Assembly: GCF_000987765.1 (NCBI RefSeq)
Contig: NZ_LAHP01000003.1
Coordinates: 166,855-230,854, forward strand
Length of the DNA: 64,000 nucleotides
From: Arsukibacterium sp. MJ3
Lineage (GTDB): Bacteria > Pseudomonadota > Gammaproteobacteria > Enterobacterales > Alteromonadaceae
Direction of reading: 5' to 3'
The notes below the pieces were generated by a model. That model had not been told where the DNA came from, did no database searches, and saw only the letters and a list, made by a program, of their open reading frames with translations. Shown here piece after piece: positions 8,641-16,729 of this stretch. Made by a program: the position numbers and the translations under genes. Each line of letters starts with the position of its first letter. Positions within the stretch are counted from its first letter, which is position 1.

Positions 8641-9578
8641 TGGCGGCTTATTTTCCTGGTCTGGTTTATCATCCCTGCTACAGCGCGCTTAGCCTACCAG
8701 AGCGACATCGCTACCCCATTACTAAGTATCACGCCTTGTATCAAGCTTTACTGGCGCAAGGCCTGTGCAGCACGGCTTTTAGTACGCCCGACGCCATTAA
8801 TGCCAGGGAGCTTAGCAACGTTCACCGCCCCGATTACATAGCCAGCATGTGCAGCGGCAGCATTAGCCCACAAGCCATGCGCCGCATTGGCTTTCCCTGG
8901 TCAGATACGCTGGTTAAACGCTCATTAGTGTCGGTGGCCGGCACCCGGCTGTGTGCAGAGCTGGCGCTTAGCCGCGGTATAGCCGTGCACTTAAGTGGAG
9001 GCTATCACCATGCGCGCGCGGCAGAAGGCGCGGGGTTTTGTGTGTTTAACGATTTAGCCTTTGCTGCCAAAAGCATGCTGCAACGCGGGCTTAGCAAGGT
9101 ACTTATTTTTGATTTAGACGTACATCAGGGTGACGGTACGGCCGGTATTTTTAGCGATGAACCGGCCATTATTACCGCGTCAATTCACTGTGAAAAAAAC
9201 TTCCCGGCGCGAAAAATTCGCTCTGACTGGGATATTGGCCTGGCTAAACACTGTGGTGATGCTGATTATTTAGAAGCCGTTCATCAAAGCCTGGAAACAC
9301 TGCTGAACTGGCATCAGCCCGAGCTGGTGCTATTTGATGCTGGCGTGGATATTCATCAGCAAGATGAGCTCGGGCTGCTGAATATTAGCACCGCAGCGCT
9401 TTATCAACGCGATCTGATGGTACTGAACGCTTGCCGCAGCCGAAATATTCCGGTGGCAGCGGTTATTGGCGGCGGATATCAGCGCGATGTTGCCGCCTTA
9501 ACTGAACTGCATATGCAGCTATTTAAGGCCGCTTTTGCGGTCAGCGGTTTAACGCTCGGGGCCGAAATAAAAACCTAA
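8640..9578 (+). CDS. Histone-deacetylase-superfamily protein (class IV / acetoin-utilisation type)
   Basis: A 312-residue zinc amidohydrolase of the histone deacetylase superfamily. In bacteria these remove acetyl groups from polyamines, small molecules or protein lysines. The sequence has the tandem histidines in GYHHARAAEG (His123-His124). The zinc-ligand motif is DLDVHQGDG (Asp160, His162), and the later ligand Asp is in FDAGVDIHQQDELG. Catalysis therefore looks intact. It is translationally coupled to priC by a TAATG overlap. Its 3' end overlaps the convergent kynA gene by 30 bases. The natural substrate cannot be inferred. Confidence 0.88.
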   Translation: MAAYFPGLVYHPCYSALSLPERHRYPITKYHALYQALLAQGLCSTAFSTPDAINARELSNVHRPDYIASMCSGSISPQAMRRIGFPWSDTLVKRSLVSVAGTRLCAELALSRGIAVHLSGGYHHARAAEGAGFCVFNDLAFAAKSMLQRGLSKVLIFDLDVHQGDGTAGIFSDEPAIITASIHCEKNFPARKIRSDWDIGLAKHCGDADYLEAVHQSLETLLNWHQPELVLFDAGVDIHQQDELGLLNISTAALYQRDLMVLNACRSRNIPVAAVIGGGYQRDVAALTELHMQLFKAAFAVSGLTLGAEIKT

Positions 9579-10646
9579 CTTACGCTTAACCTGCGGCGGT
9601 AGTACCGGTAAATCAGATTTAGGCAGTAAAAACGTCGCCATATTAAATAAGTCGGTAAATATCCGGTTTTTCTCGGTGGTACGCTTTAAATAATCGTGGC
9701 CGGAAGAGCCACCAGTGCCAATTTTTGTGCCAAGCATCCGCTGCACCATCATGGCATGTTTGTAACGCCAAATCGTTAGGTTTTCATCTATCTCCGTTAA
9801 GCAGGTTAGCAATTGAAACGGTAAATTAAACACTGGTTCTTCCTGATATAAACTAATAAACAACGCCGCCAGCATCGCCTGCTGGCTAAGCCTGAATGTG
9901 CCGTCTTCCTGCAACGCCTGATACTTTTCTGTATCTAGCAAGGCTGCAAATTTGGCTCGGGTTTTCGCTATCTCAGCCAGTTGTAGTTGCCGCTCTGGCT
10001 CGGCTATCTGCACAATGGCCGTTACCGTAGTGGCGTCATGGTCTAGCATTTGTTTGGTAGCATTGTGGTACATTTGCCAGAAGCTAAAATCGTCTAATTG
10101 CAAAAACGGCATCCGCTCCAGCCATTTTTCAATGCGTTCAAACAAACTCGGCTCGGTTTCAAGTGCTTGCAAAAAGTCCCGGTCTTTTTCATTTAAACGG
10201 CTGTAAAACGAGTTTTTATCGAAATCAATCCGATATTCGCTTTTCAGACCAAGCCCAATTTCCAGCATTTTAAACTGCACACTCTGAAAGCCCGATGCCG
10301 GCACCAGATAATCACGAAACGACATAAAATCTTGCGGGGTCATGGTTTCAATTACCGCAATTTGCTGGTTAAGTAATTGCTGAATAGTGATCACGCGCTT
10401 CAATTTATGCACAATACCCGTAAGTTGCTGATCTTTTACTTCCGCCTCAGCAAACACCGCCATTACCGCTTTTAATTCGTGCAAAATTTGTTTAAACCAT
10501 AACTCATACACCTGATGCACCACAATAAATAGGGTTTCATCATGTGCTTCATTAGCATATTTCGCACTTTCCGGAGCCTGCGCGGTCAGTATTTTATCCA
10601 GCTGCAGGTAGTCACCGTAGTAACATGGGGTGGTATTTTTTTGCAT
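9549..10646 (-). CDS. kynA: Tryptophan 2,3-dioxygenase
   Basis: A 365-residue heme enzyme that opens the indole ring of L-tryptophan with O2 to give N-formylkynurenine, the first step of the kynurenine pathway. Motifs are HDETLFIVVHQVYELWFKQ (His44 corresponds to the active-site histidine) and WRYKHAMMVQRMLGTK, which carries the heme-ligand histidine. GTGGSSGHDYL, which contacts substrate, follows. No other kynurenine gene (kynB, kynU) is in the window, so the pathway would have to be completed elsewhere. It overlaps the convergent deacetylase gene by 30 bases. Confidence 0.95.
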   Translation of the reverse strand: MQKNTTPCYYGDYLQLDKILTAQAPESAKYANEAHDETLFIVVHQVYELWFKQILHELKAVMAVFAEAEVKDQQLTGIVHKLKRVITIQQLLNQQIAVIETMTPQDFMSFRDYLVPASGFQSVQFKMLEIGLGLKSEYRIDFDKNSFYSRLNEKDRDFLQALETEPSLFERIEKWLERMPFLQLDDFSFWQMYHNATKQMLDHDATTVTAIVQIAEPERQLQLAEIAKTRAKFAALLDTEKYQALQEDGTFRLSQQAMLAALFISLYQEEPVFNLPFQLLTCLTEIDENLTIWRYKHAMMVQRMLGTKIGTGGSSGHDYLKRTTEKNRIFTDLFNMATFLLPKSDLPVLPPQVKRKLGFYFGPER

Positions 10647-10774
10647 TGCCGTTATCCGCTAATCTTAACTAAGGCATTGTAGCAGCCAACGTGCTTAACT
10701 CAATCTTTGTCTAGCGTTTTGCCATTAAGCTGATTATGCTAAATGGCAGCTAACTATAACTTGATGAGGCAATA

Positions 10775-11035
10775 ATGAAGCTGGATGATGATATTCATAA
10801 CTATTACGAAAAATTACTGCTAGACCATATTGTTGAACTTGAACTCGACAGCAGTAGAAATAGCGAATACCTGGCAGACTTATGCTGTATTTCGTTAAAT
10901 TTACTGCCACCACGTTACATTCGGTACGAGGTTGATATGTCGTTTTACTTACCACAAAGTGAACGTTTTGAAATGCAGATGAAAGTAAAAGAAGCGGTAA
11001 GCCGCGCCCAGCAGTTTCTGGATAGCAATAAGTGA
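10775..11035 (+). CDS. ComFB-family protein, putative cyclic-dinucleotide receptor
   Basis: An 86-residue protein matching the late-competence ComFB family. The N-terminal helix IHNYYEKLLLDHIVEL is followed by DLCCISLNLLPPRYIRYEVD, the family's A-L-N-x-L-P-P-R-Y core, and a C-terminal helix ending AVSRAQQFL. ComFB proteins from cyanobacteria and Bacillus have been reported to bind cyclic di-nucleotides; applying that role here is inference. The Cys pair (CC) replaces the more spaced cysteines of many homologues. GATGAGG precedes the ATG. The next gene overlaps its stop (GTGA), so the two form a pair. Confidence 0.75.
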   Translation: MKLDDDIHNYYEKLLLDHIVELELDSSRNSEYLADLCCISLNLLPPRYIRYEVDMSFYLPQSERFEMQMKVKEAVSRAQQFLDSNK

Positions 11036-11226
11036 GCACAGCAGCCACCGCTACTAGCGATGCGGCAACCGGGTTAGCGAAAGCTCCGGTACATGTTAAG
11101 CTGGCGGTGGAACTTATTATGTTACTAGAGCAACAACAACTAGCCGATACTGATATTATGGCCGCGCTGGAAATTGTGGTAACTGATTATCGGCGCAAAT
11201 GTAATATGACGCAAAAATTGACATAA
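11032..11226 (+). CDS. ybaM: DUF2496 protein, YbaM-like
   Basis: A 64-residue protein. Its core, APVHVKLAVELIMLLEQ then MAALEIVVTDYRRK, matches E. coli YbaM (DUF2496) almost position for position, with an N-terminal extension of about 17 residues rich in Ala and Thr. Function is unknown in the family. It starts with GTG overlapping the ComFB stop by four bases, so translation of the two genes is probably coupled. Alternative GTG or ATG starts are few, and the frame is open only from this point. Confidence 0.75.
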   Translation: MSTAATATSDAATGLAKAPVHVKLAVELIMLLEQQQLADTDIMAALEIVVTDYRRKCNMTQKLT

Positions 11227-11376
11227 TTTTGAACACTACGCGTAAATTTATTTTTTGATTAACTGCTATCAGCGAAAAGCAGCCGTTAAAGTCCGTCAAT
11301 TTTTAAAAAAGCGAAGGTCTACTTTGCCTTATGAGTTCAATTGACTTTAGCTGCATTGATGCAAAAGCAAGTTTTA

Positions 11377-11399
11377 ATTAACCATTGGATCTGCCCCCG
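11377..11399. repeat. Copy 1 of a short dispersed sequence containing GATCTGCCCCC
   Basis: TTAACCATTGGATCTGCCCCC and the sequence at 42846-42868 agree in about 19-20 of 23 bases. Both lie outside genes. They may be ends of a degraded mobile or REP-like element; here the site sits at the edge of the foreign-looking copper ATPase. Confidence 0.3.
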
Positions 11400-11434
11400 A
11401 GATTAAATCCATCTTTTTCTGGTTTTGATAGTTA

Positions 11435-13831
11435 TTAATTAATTGATTTTGTTTTTAATCGTAGTGCATTGGTAATTACAGAAACAGAGCTAAAGCTCAT
11501 AGCAAGTGCTGCAATCATAGGCGATAATAATATGCCGAAAAATGGGTATAATAAACCTGCTGCTATAGGAATACCGAGTGCATTGTAAATTAAAGCAAAA
11601 AACAGATTCTGTTTAATGTTACGCATCACGGCGTGACTTAAATTCTTCGCTTTTACAATGCCGTTTAAATCTCCTTTAACCAGTGTAATCATTGCGCTCT
11701 CAATGGCTACGTCAGTTCCCGTTCCCATAGCAATACCAACATCACTTTTTGCTAGTGCTGGTGCGTCATTTATACCGTCACCAGCCATTGCGACAACTTT
11801 GCCTTGTTGCTGTAATTTTATGACTTCTTTGAGTTTGTCTTCTGGCAACATCCCCGCTTTAAAATCGGCAAGATTAAGCTCGCTGGCCACTGCTTGGGCG
11901 GTGTCGTGATTATCGCCGGTGAGCATTATCACAGCAATGCCTTTATCTTGTAGCGCCTTAATAGCCTTAGCACTGGTTGCTTTAACTTTATCACCAATAA
12001 CGACATACCCAGCTACTTCACCATTTATGGCTAAATAAGAAACGGTTTTGCCTTGTTTTTGAAAAGATTGTGCTTCGGCTTCCATTTCTGCAGAAATAGT
12101 CGCGTTTGCATACTCCATCATTTTGGCATTTCCTAAATCGAGCTTTTTGCCATCAACGGTTCCTTCCACGCCTTTTCCGGTTACTGCACTAAAGTTTTCA
12201 GTTTTTGAAATGTCGATTCTCTGTTGCTTGCCATACTTTACAGTCGCTACGGCAAGTGGATGTTCGCTGGCACTATTGAGCGATGCAATAAAATGTAGTA
12301 TTTGGCTGTCGCTGAAATTTGAAGCAAATACGCCTATTTTCTCAACGGTTGGTTTTCCTTCGGTAATAGTGCCTGTTTTATCGACAATAAGCGTGTCTAC
12401 CTTGTCTAACTTTTCAAGCGCTTCGGCATTTTTAATCAACACGCCATTTTGAGCACCTTTACCAACACCAACCATTACCGACATAGGTGTTGCTAAGCCC
12501 AATGCGCAAGGACAGGCAATAATCAATACCGCTATAGCATTTACCAAGGCAAACACGTACGCGGGTTCTGGCCCCCAAATTGCCCAAACGGCAAACGTGA
12601 TTAAAGAAATTATCACCACCACTGGCACGAAATATCCTGACACGGTATCGGCTAATTTTTGAATAGGCGCGCGGCTGCGACTAGCATCGTTTACCATCTG
12701 TATAATTTGCGAAAGTAAGGTCTCGCTGCCCACTTTTTCGGCTTTCATCAAAAAAGACTGATTACCATTTATAGTGCCACTGCTGACCTTATCGTCTTGC
12801 ATTTTATCGACGGGAATAGGTTCGCCTGAAATCATAGATTCATCAACGGTGCTTTGGCCTTCGGTAATTACCCCGTCTACAGGAATTTTTTCACCTGGTT
12901 TAACCCGTAAAATATCGCCTTTTTCAATTTTATCAATGGCAACCTCTTCTTCAGTGCCATCTACCACACGCACGGCTTTGTTGGGTGCAATTTTCAGTAA
13001 TTCTTTTACAGCGGAATTCGTTTTGCTGTGTGCTCTTGCTTCTAAAACCTGCCCCATTAACACTAACGTGAGAATTACCGTGGCCGCTTCAAAATAAACG
13101 TGTACGGCGCCAGAATCGGTTTTAAATTGGACAGGGAAGAAGTCTGGGAACAATATTCCGAAAACACTAAATAACCACGCCACGCTGGCGCCAATGCCAA
13201 TGAGGGTAAACATGTTGAGGTTCCACGTTTTTATGCTTTTATAGGCGCGCTCAAAGAACATCCACGTGGCATAAAACACAACGGGAATTGACAGTGCAAA
13301 CTGAACCCAATTCCACCACTTTTGTTCCATCACATCGTAAAGTGGATTATTAGGGATCATTTCGCTCATCGCGATAAAGAAAATCGGTAAAGTAAACCCT
13401 ATTGCTATCCAAAATTTCTTTAAGAGTTTTTTGTAAGTATTCTCTTCAGAAGAAGCATCTGCCTGTAAAGGCACTAAATCCATACCGCATACGGGGCAAT
13501 CGCTTGGTTTGTCATAGGTTTTATCGCCCTCACAGTGCATAGGACAATAAAATGTTCCCGTTCCAGTTCGTTTTCTTTTAGCTTTTTCCTTTTTGACTTC
13601 TGGTGTTTTAGGCTGTTCTCCAAGTTTATGAATACTATACGCGCCGCCGTCCTCTTCCATCGCTTTTTGAAAGGTTTCAATAGCAATGTGAGATGCCATC
13701 TCGATAGTTGCCTGTGCATTTTCTAAATCGACTGACGCATTGACCACACCTTGCACTTTAGAAAGTGTTTGCGCTACGTGATTACGACAACCCTTGCAGG
13801 TCATTCCGTGTACATGGTAGGTGTGTTTCAT
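11435..13831 (-). CDS. copA: Copper-exporting P1B-type ATPase
   Basis: A 798-residue heavy-metal P-type ATPase, expected to pump Cu+ out of the cytoplasm. In order: one HMA domain with CKGC (residues 12-15), a Lys-rich linker, and a heavy-metal-binding YHS-like motif with [10 protein letters not shown] and CPVCGMD (about 94-118). Then come the membrane helices, the CPC motif in ACPCALG (440-442), the phosphorylation motif DKTGT (484-488), SEHPLA and GDGINDAP. The [18 protein letters not shown] start and the [11 protein letters not shown] motif resemble Bacteroidetes enzymes, and A-rich codons set it apart from neighbours. Start 13831 has AGGAAC upstream; the longer frame to 13897 is unsupported. 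No copper regulator is adjacent. Confidence 0.93.
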   Translation of the reverse strand: MKHTYHVHGMTCKGCRNHVAQTLSKVQGVVNASVDLENAQATIEMASHIAIETFQKAMEEDGGAYSIHKLGEQPKTPEVKKEKAKRKRTGTGTFYCPMHCEGDKTYDKPSDCPVCGMDLVPLQADASSEENTYKKLLKKFWIAIGFTLPIFFIAMSEMIPNNPLYDVMEQKWWNWVQFALSIPVVFYATWMFFERAYKSIKTWNLNMFTLIGIGASVAWLFSVFGILFPDFFPVQFKTDSGAVHVYFEAATVILTLVLMGQVLEARAHSKTNSAVKELLKIAPNKAVRVVDGTEEEVAIDKIEKGDILRVKPGEKIPVDGVITEGQSTVDESMISGEPIPVDKMQDDKVSSGTINGNQSFLMKAEKVGSETLLSQIIQMVNDASRSRAPIQKLADTVSGYFVPVVVIISLITFAVWAIWGPEPAYVFALVNAIAVLIIACPCALGLATPMSVMVGVGKGAQNGVLIKNAEALEKLDKVDTLIVDKTGTITEGKPTVEKIGVFASNFSDSQILHFIASLNSASEHPLAVATVKYGKQQRIDISKTENFSAVTGKGVEGTVDGKKLDLGNAKMMEYANATISAEMEAEAQSFQKQGKTVSYLAINGEVAGYVVIGDKVKATSAKAIKALQDKGIAVIMLTGDNHDTAQAVASELNLADFKAGMLPEDKLKEVIKLQQQGKVVAMAGDGINDAPALAKSDVGIAMGTGTDVAIESAMITLVKGDLNGIVKAKNLSHAVMRNIKQNLFFALIYNALGIPIAAGLLYPFFGILLSPMIAALAMSFSSVSVITNALRLKTKSIN

Positions 13832-14186
13832 TTTTGTTCCTTTTTTAACAGGATATATGAGGTGGCTACTACTTTTTCTGCAGTAGTGCTCCCTCAAAAA
13901 TTGCTATGGAGTATAGGAAAGATATTACACATACCTATTCTATTCAACAGGTGCCAATTTTACTGGTCTCAAGGCTTTCGAACTGTTTGGTGGTACAAGT
14001 TGGTAGTAAGTCAAAATGGATGATATATGAAGGGTAATTAAACCACTGATCGGTTAGATGAAAAGTAGTAATGAAGCTAATCTTATCTGAGGTAAATCTG
14101 ATTTACCTAAAGCAGTGTGTTTTTTTTAGCGTATGAATGTCTGCGTTCGACGTTATTAATGTCGACATTACATTATAAAAAATGGT
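13832..14186. other. Intergenic region between copA and ffs
   Basis: About 355 bases without a gene. It contains a weak ACCT-N12-AGGT dyad at 13933-13952 upstream of copA, which could be a MerR/CueR-type operator but lacks the usual TTCC/GGAA arms. It also holds an ACTACT/AGTAGT hairpin near 13866-13888 and the perfect palindrome listed at 14090-14108. No coding potential was seen. Confidence 0.5.
14090..14108. promoter_or_regulatory. Perfect 19-base palindrome, operator-like
   Basis: AGGTAAATC-T-GATTTACCT: two 9-base arms around one central base, in the gap upstream of copA and downstream of ffs. The AT-rich arms suit a dimeric regulator; no T-run follows, so it is not a terminator. No regulator gene is adjacent. 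Confidence 0.4.
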
Positions 14187-14300
14187 GGGTGGCAACTCCA
14201 CCAGCCACATCCCGGCACCTGCATCATAAGCTGTGGCTGCTTCCTTCCGGACCTGACCAAGTTAACCTACTAGCATTGCGAGAGGACCAATGGAGTTACC
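14187..14300 (-). ncRNA. ffs: Signal recognition particle 4.5S RNA
   Basis: RNA of the bacterial SRP, which binds Ffh and targets nascent membrane proteins to FtsY. On the minus strand the universally conserved apical region is present: GGTCAGGTCCGGAAGG, then AAGCAGCC, with the GGAA tetraloop. Further along are GGTGCCGGGATGT and the long closing stem GGTAACTCC / GGAGTTGCC. The 114-base length matches E. coli 4.5S RNA. The 3' end is followed by ACCATTTTTT, so the closing helix plus T-run probably doubles as terminator. End positions are judged from base pairing and may shift a few bases. Confidence 0.95.
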
Positions 14301-14307
14301 ATTGATT

Positions 14308-14345
14308 GCCAAGGCGGTTGACTACATTTACGGTCTAACCTTGGC
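14308..14345 (-). other. ffs: Hairpin in the 5' leader of the ffs precursor
   Basis: GCCAAGG (14339-14345 on minus) pairs with CCTTGGC (14308-14314), with a loop of 24 bases, between the predicted ffs promoter and mature 5' end. E. coli 4.5S RNA also has a leader, which RNase P removes; this one would be about twice as long. Confidence 0.45.
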
Positions 14346-14353
14346 AGGTGCGC

Positions 14354-14382
14354 ATTATGCGCAATGCCCTGCCAGGTTTCAA
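14354..14382 (-). promoter_or_regulatory. ffs: Promoter of ffs
   Basis: On the minus strand TTGAAA (14377-14382) and CATAAT (14354-14359) are exactly 17 bases apart. A GC-rich discriminator, GCGCACC, follows as in stable-RNA promoters. Transcription would start near 14347, about 47 bases before the mature RNA. Confidence 0.65.
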
Positions 14383-14429
14383 GTAATTTAGCCGTGGCAA
14401 GGTGTTGTTGCGCAAAGTTTAAGCAGTGC

Positions 14430-15305
14430 TTAATCTGTGCTCTGCAGCGCCGCCTGATATTTCAGGGCAATCGCTCTTAAACGCTGATGGTTAGCCGGCC
14501 CCAATCTGATTATTTGTTTTTCCAGTGCACTGCGGCCCTCTACCGTTGGATCGGCATAGGTGTAGGCCACTGAACGACGTAACAGAGTAGTATCAACCGT
14601 TGGGCTCTCAATCGCCAAAAACTGATTAATAGCCTGTGCTAAACGTTGTTTAAAGCTCATTTCAGGATAGCCCAACTCGGCAAACGCCTGCTCAAACCAC
14701 GGCTGATATTGCTGCAACAGCTGCACTAGTTGCTCAGGTTCAACACTTTCTAATAACTGCAAATAAGGCTGATAACGCTGATAACCGGCCGAGTCTATTT
14801 GATAGGTCTTGCCATCTTTTTGAATAAGAGCTTTAAAGGGTTCATCTAATGGCGCTACTACCGGATGTTTAGCAACCAGTTGCTGCTGCGCCAGATTGTC
14901 GATGGTTACCACCAGGTTACGGACCATTTGCTTGGTATTGATTAAGCCGGCCAGCCCAGGTTGCCAGTTTTGTTCTAACAGTTTGGCGGTTAGTAGTGGA
15001 TCTGATTGCTCTAATTTAGGCAGCGGCTGTGGCGCTACCACCGGCTCTGACGGCGTAACCTCTGCCCCTACCTCTGTTTCAGCTGCAAATAGAGGGTCAG
15101 ATCCAACTTTAGGTTCAATAATAAGCTCTGGCGAGGGTTGCAACAACTCAGGCTCAGTGCTCACTGGCGGTAACACACTAATCTCGGTACCGGATTCGGT
15201 AGCTGGCTTAAATAACAGCCACAATGCCAGCAAAATGACGATTATTACCGCGGCAATTCCTGCGTAATACAGTTGTTGTCCGCTACCCGATGGTTTCGCT
15301 GTCAT
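14430..15305 (-). CDS. DUF3014 protein, single-pass membrane anchored
   Basis: A 291-residue protein with one N-terminal transmembrane helix (about residues 14-32, AGIAAVIIVILLALWLLF). A Pro/Glu-rich linker (about 33-98) and a globular DUF3014 domain in the periplasm follow. Family landmarks are VRNLVVTIDNLAQ, YQIDSAGYQRYQPYLQ, FAELGYPEMSFKQRLAQAI and the C-terminal SALEKQIIRLGPANHQRLRAI. Function is unknown. It is divergent from the patatin-like gene and no partner is adjacent. Confidence 0.8.
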   Translation of the reverse strand: MTAKPSGSGQQLYYAGIAAVIIVILLALWLLFKPATESGTEISVLPPVSTEPELLQPSPELIIEPKVGSDPLFAAETEVGAEVTPSEPVVAPQPLPKLEQSDPLLTAKLLEQNWQPGLAGLINTKQMVRNLVVTIDNLAQQQLVAKHPVVAPLDEPFKALIQKDGKTYQIDSAGYQRYQPYLQLLESVEPEQLVQLLQQYQPWFEQAFAELGYPEMSFKQRLAQAINQFLAIESPTVDTTLLRRSVAYTYADPTVEGRSALEKQIIRLGPANHQRLRAIALKYQAALQSTD

Positions 15306-15448
15306 GGCTAACTCCTTGTTAATTGTTTTGGTTAGATTTATTAGTAAGGTATTTTGTCTTTATAGCGAAAATTTCTGTTTATCGAAGCAAGGATATACTG
15401 CAATATAGCAACAAAGAGCACAGGCCAGCAGAAAAGTTCAATATCATT

Positions 15449-16597
15449 ATGGTACGACAACGACCGTTAAACGGAAAAAAAACCGCATTATTACTGACCG
15501 GCGGTGGCGCCCGGGCGGCTTACCAGGTTGGCGTATTAAAAGCGATAGCCCAACATTATCCCAGAAGTAGTCCTGCACCCTTTGATATTATCAGTGGTAC
15601 CTCTGCCGGCGCAATAAATGGTGCCGGAATTGCCTGTTATGCCTCTTGTTTTCATCTGGGGGTTAAAAAAATCGAATCAGTCTGGCGGCAGTTTCATACC
15701 GACCAAGTGTATTACTCTGACTACCCGCGGGTGATCCGACATTTAATCCAAAACGTGTTTGGCGCCTTTCAGGCTGATTATGCCAACAAAAAACCGGTTA
15801 GTGTGTTCGACAATAAACCGCTAAAACAATTGCTGGGGCGTATTCTTGATTTACAACGAATTGACCGGAATATCATGGGCGGTTATTTATCCAGTTTTTC
15901 GGTAACCGCCTCTTGTTACAGTAATGGTGATTCGATTACTTTTTTTCAGTCCGATCAGGCTGAAGAATGGCGCCGGGCTAAACGCTGTGGTCAACGCACC
16001 TTACTCGGTGTGCATCATTTGATGGCCTCGGCCGCTATTCCAATTGTGTTTCCCTCTGTCAGGATCCATCAGCAATACTTTGGTGATGGTTCAGTAAATC
16101 AATTGGCACCATTAAGTGCCCCTATTCATCTGGGTGCTGACAAAATTTTAATAATTGGGGTAGAAGATCCAAGAAAACAAGAGGTTAGCCAACGTAACCT
16201 GCATCATCCTGATCTGGCCACCGTAGCAGGCCATTTACTGGATACTATTTTTACTGATACGCTTAATTCTGATTTAGAACGCATGCAACGGGTTAATAAA
16301 ACCGTGCAAACGCTGCACGATAATAATATTGATACTGAACTAAAACCGATACAAAGCTTGATCATTAACCCCAGCCAAAATTTTAATCAGCTGGCCAGTG
16401 AATACTATTTATGTCTACCGCTAGCGGTACGGACGTTGCTGCGTGGCATGGGTATTCGTCAACATTCTGAATCTAGTTTGGCCAGTTATTTATTATTTGA
16501 GAAAAAGTACACCAGCCGGTTAATTGAACTGGGGTTTGAAGACGGTTGTAAGCACATAGACAGCATTGTGCAGTTTCTTGCCGCAGACGGTGAATAA
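15449..16597 (+). CDS. Patatin-like phospholipase family protein
   Basis: A 382-residue serine hydrolase of the patatin family (lipid acyl hydrolase with a Ser-Asp dyad). The oxyanion loop is LLLTGGGARAAYQVG near the N-terminus, the nucleophile elbow is ISGTSAGAINGAG (G-x-S-x-G), and the catalytic Asp is in FGDGSVNQLAP. There is no signal peptide, so it probably acts at the cytoplasmic side of the membrane or is released by another route. A TTG at 15323 would add 42 residues unlike the family; ATG 15449 is preferred. The C-terminal third is less conserved. Divergent from the DUF3014 gene. Confidence 0.85.
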   Translation: MVRQRPLNGKKTALLLTGGGARAAYQVGVLKAIAQHYPRSSPAPFDIISGTSAGAINGAGIACYASCFHLGVKKIESVWRQFHTDQVYYSDYPRVIRHLIQNVFGAFQADYANKKPVSVFDNKPLKQLLGRILDLQRIDRNIMGGYLSSFSVTASCYSNGDSITFFQSDQAEEWRRAKRCGQRTLLGVHHLMASAAIPIVFPSVRIHQQYFGDGSVNQLAPLSAPIHLGADKILIIGVEDPRKQEVSQRNLHHPDLATVAGHLLDTIFTDTLNSDLERMQRVNKTVQTLHDNNIDTELKPIQSLIINPSQNFNQLASEYYLCLPLAVRTLLRGMGIRQHSESSLASYLLFEKKYTSRLIELGFEDGCKHIDSIVQFLAADGE

Positions 16598-16697
16598 CCT
16601 AGCGTCAAATACTTGACCTGACTTACCAGGCTATACCTAACTACTTGAAATAAAAATAGTTAATTTTATATTTATTTTTGGCCTACATTTTGCTTAT

Positions 16698-16728
16698 ACC
16701 AGTCAGAAACATTTTTATAAGGACTGGT
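16698..16728 (+). promoter_or_regulatory. Hairpin overlapping the ribosome-binding site of the diguanylate cyclase
   Basis: ACCAGTC (16698-16704) pairs with GACTGGT (16722-16728). The Shine-Dalgarno AAGGA straddles the 3' edge of the loop, two bases before ATG 16730. Folding would mask the ribosome site, so translation may be controlled. This is inference from pairing only. Confidence 0.3.
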
Positions 16729-16729
16729 G

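Noticed and set aside
13933..13952. CueR/MerR-type operator upstream of copA
   Set aside because: Only ACCT and AGGT ends match with a 12-base gap; the diagnostic TTCC/GGAA bases and a good 19-20 base spaced promoter are absent.
14344..14366. dif-like site (GGTGCGCATTATG resembles the XerC arm of E. coli dif)
   Set aside because: The XerD arm does not match, and the bases are better explained as the -10 region and discriminator of the ffs promoter.
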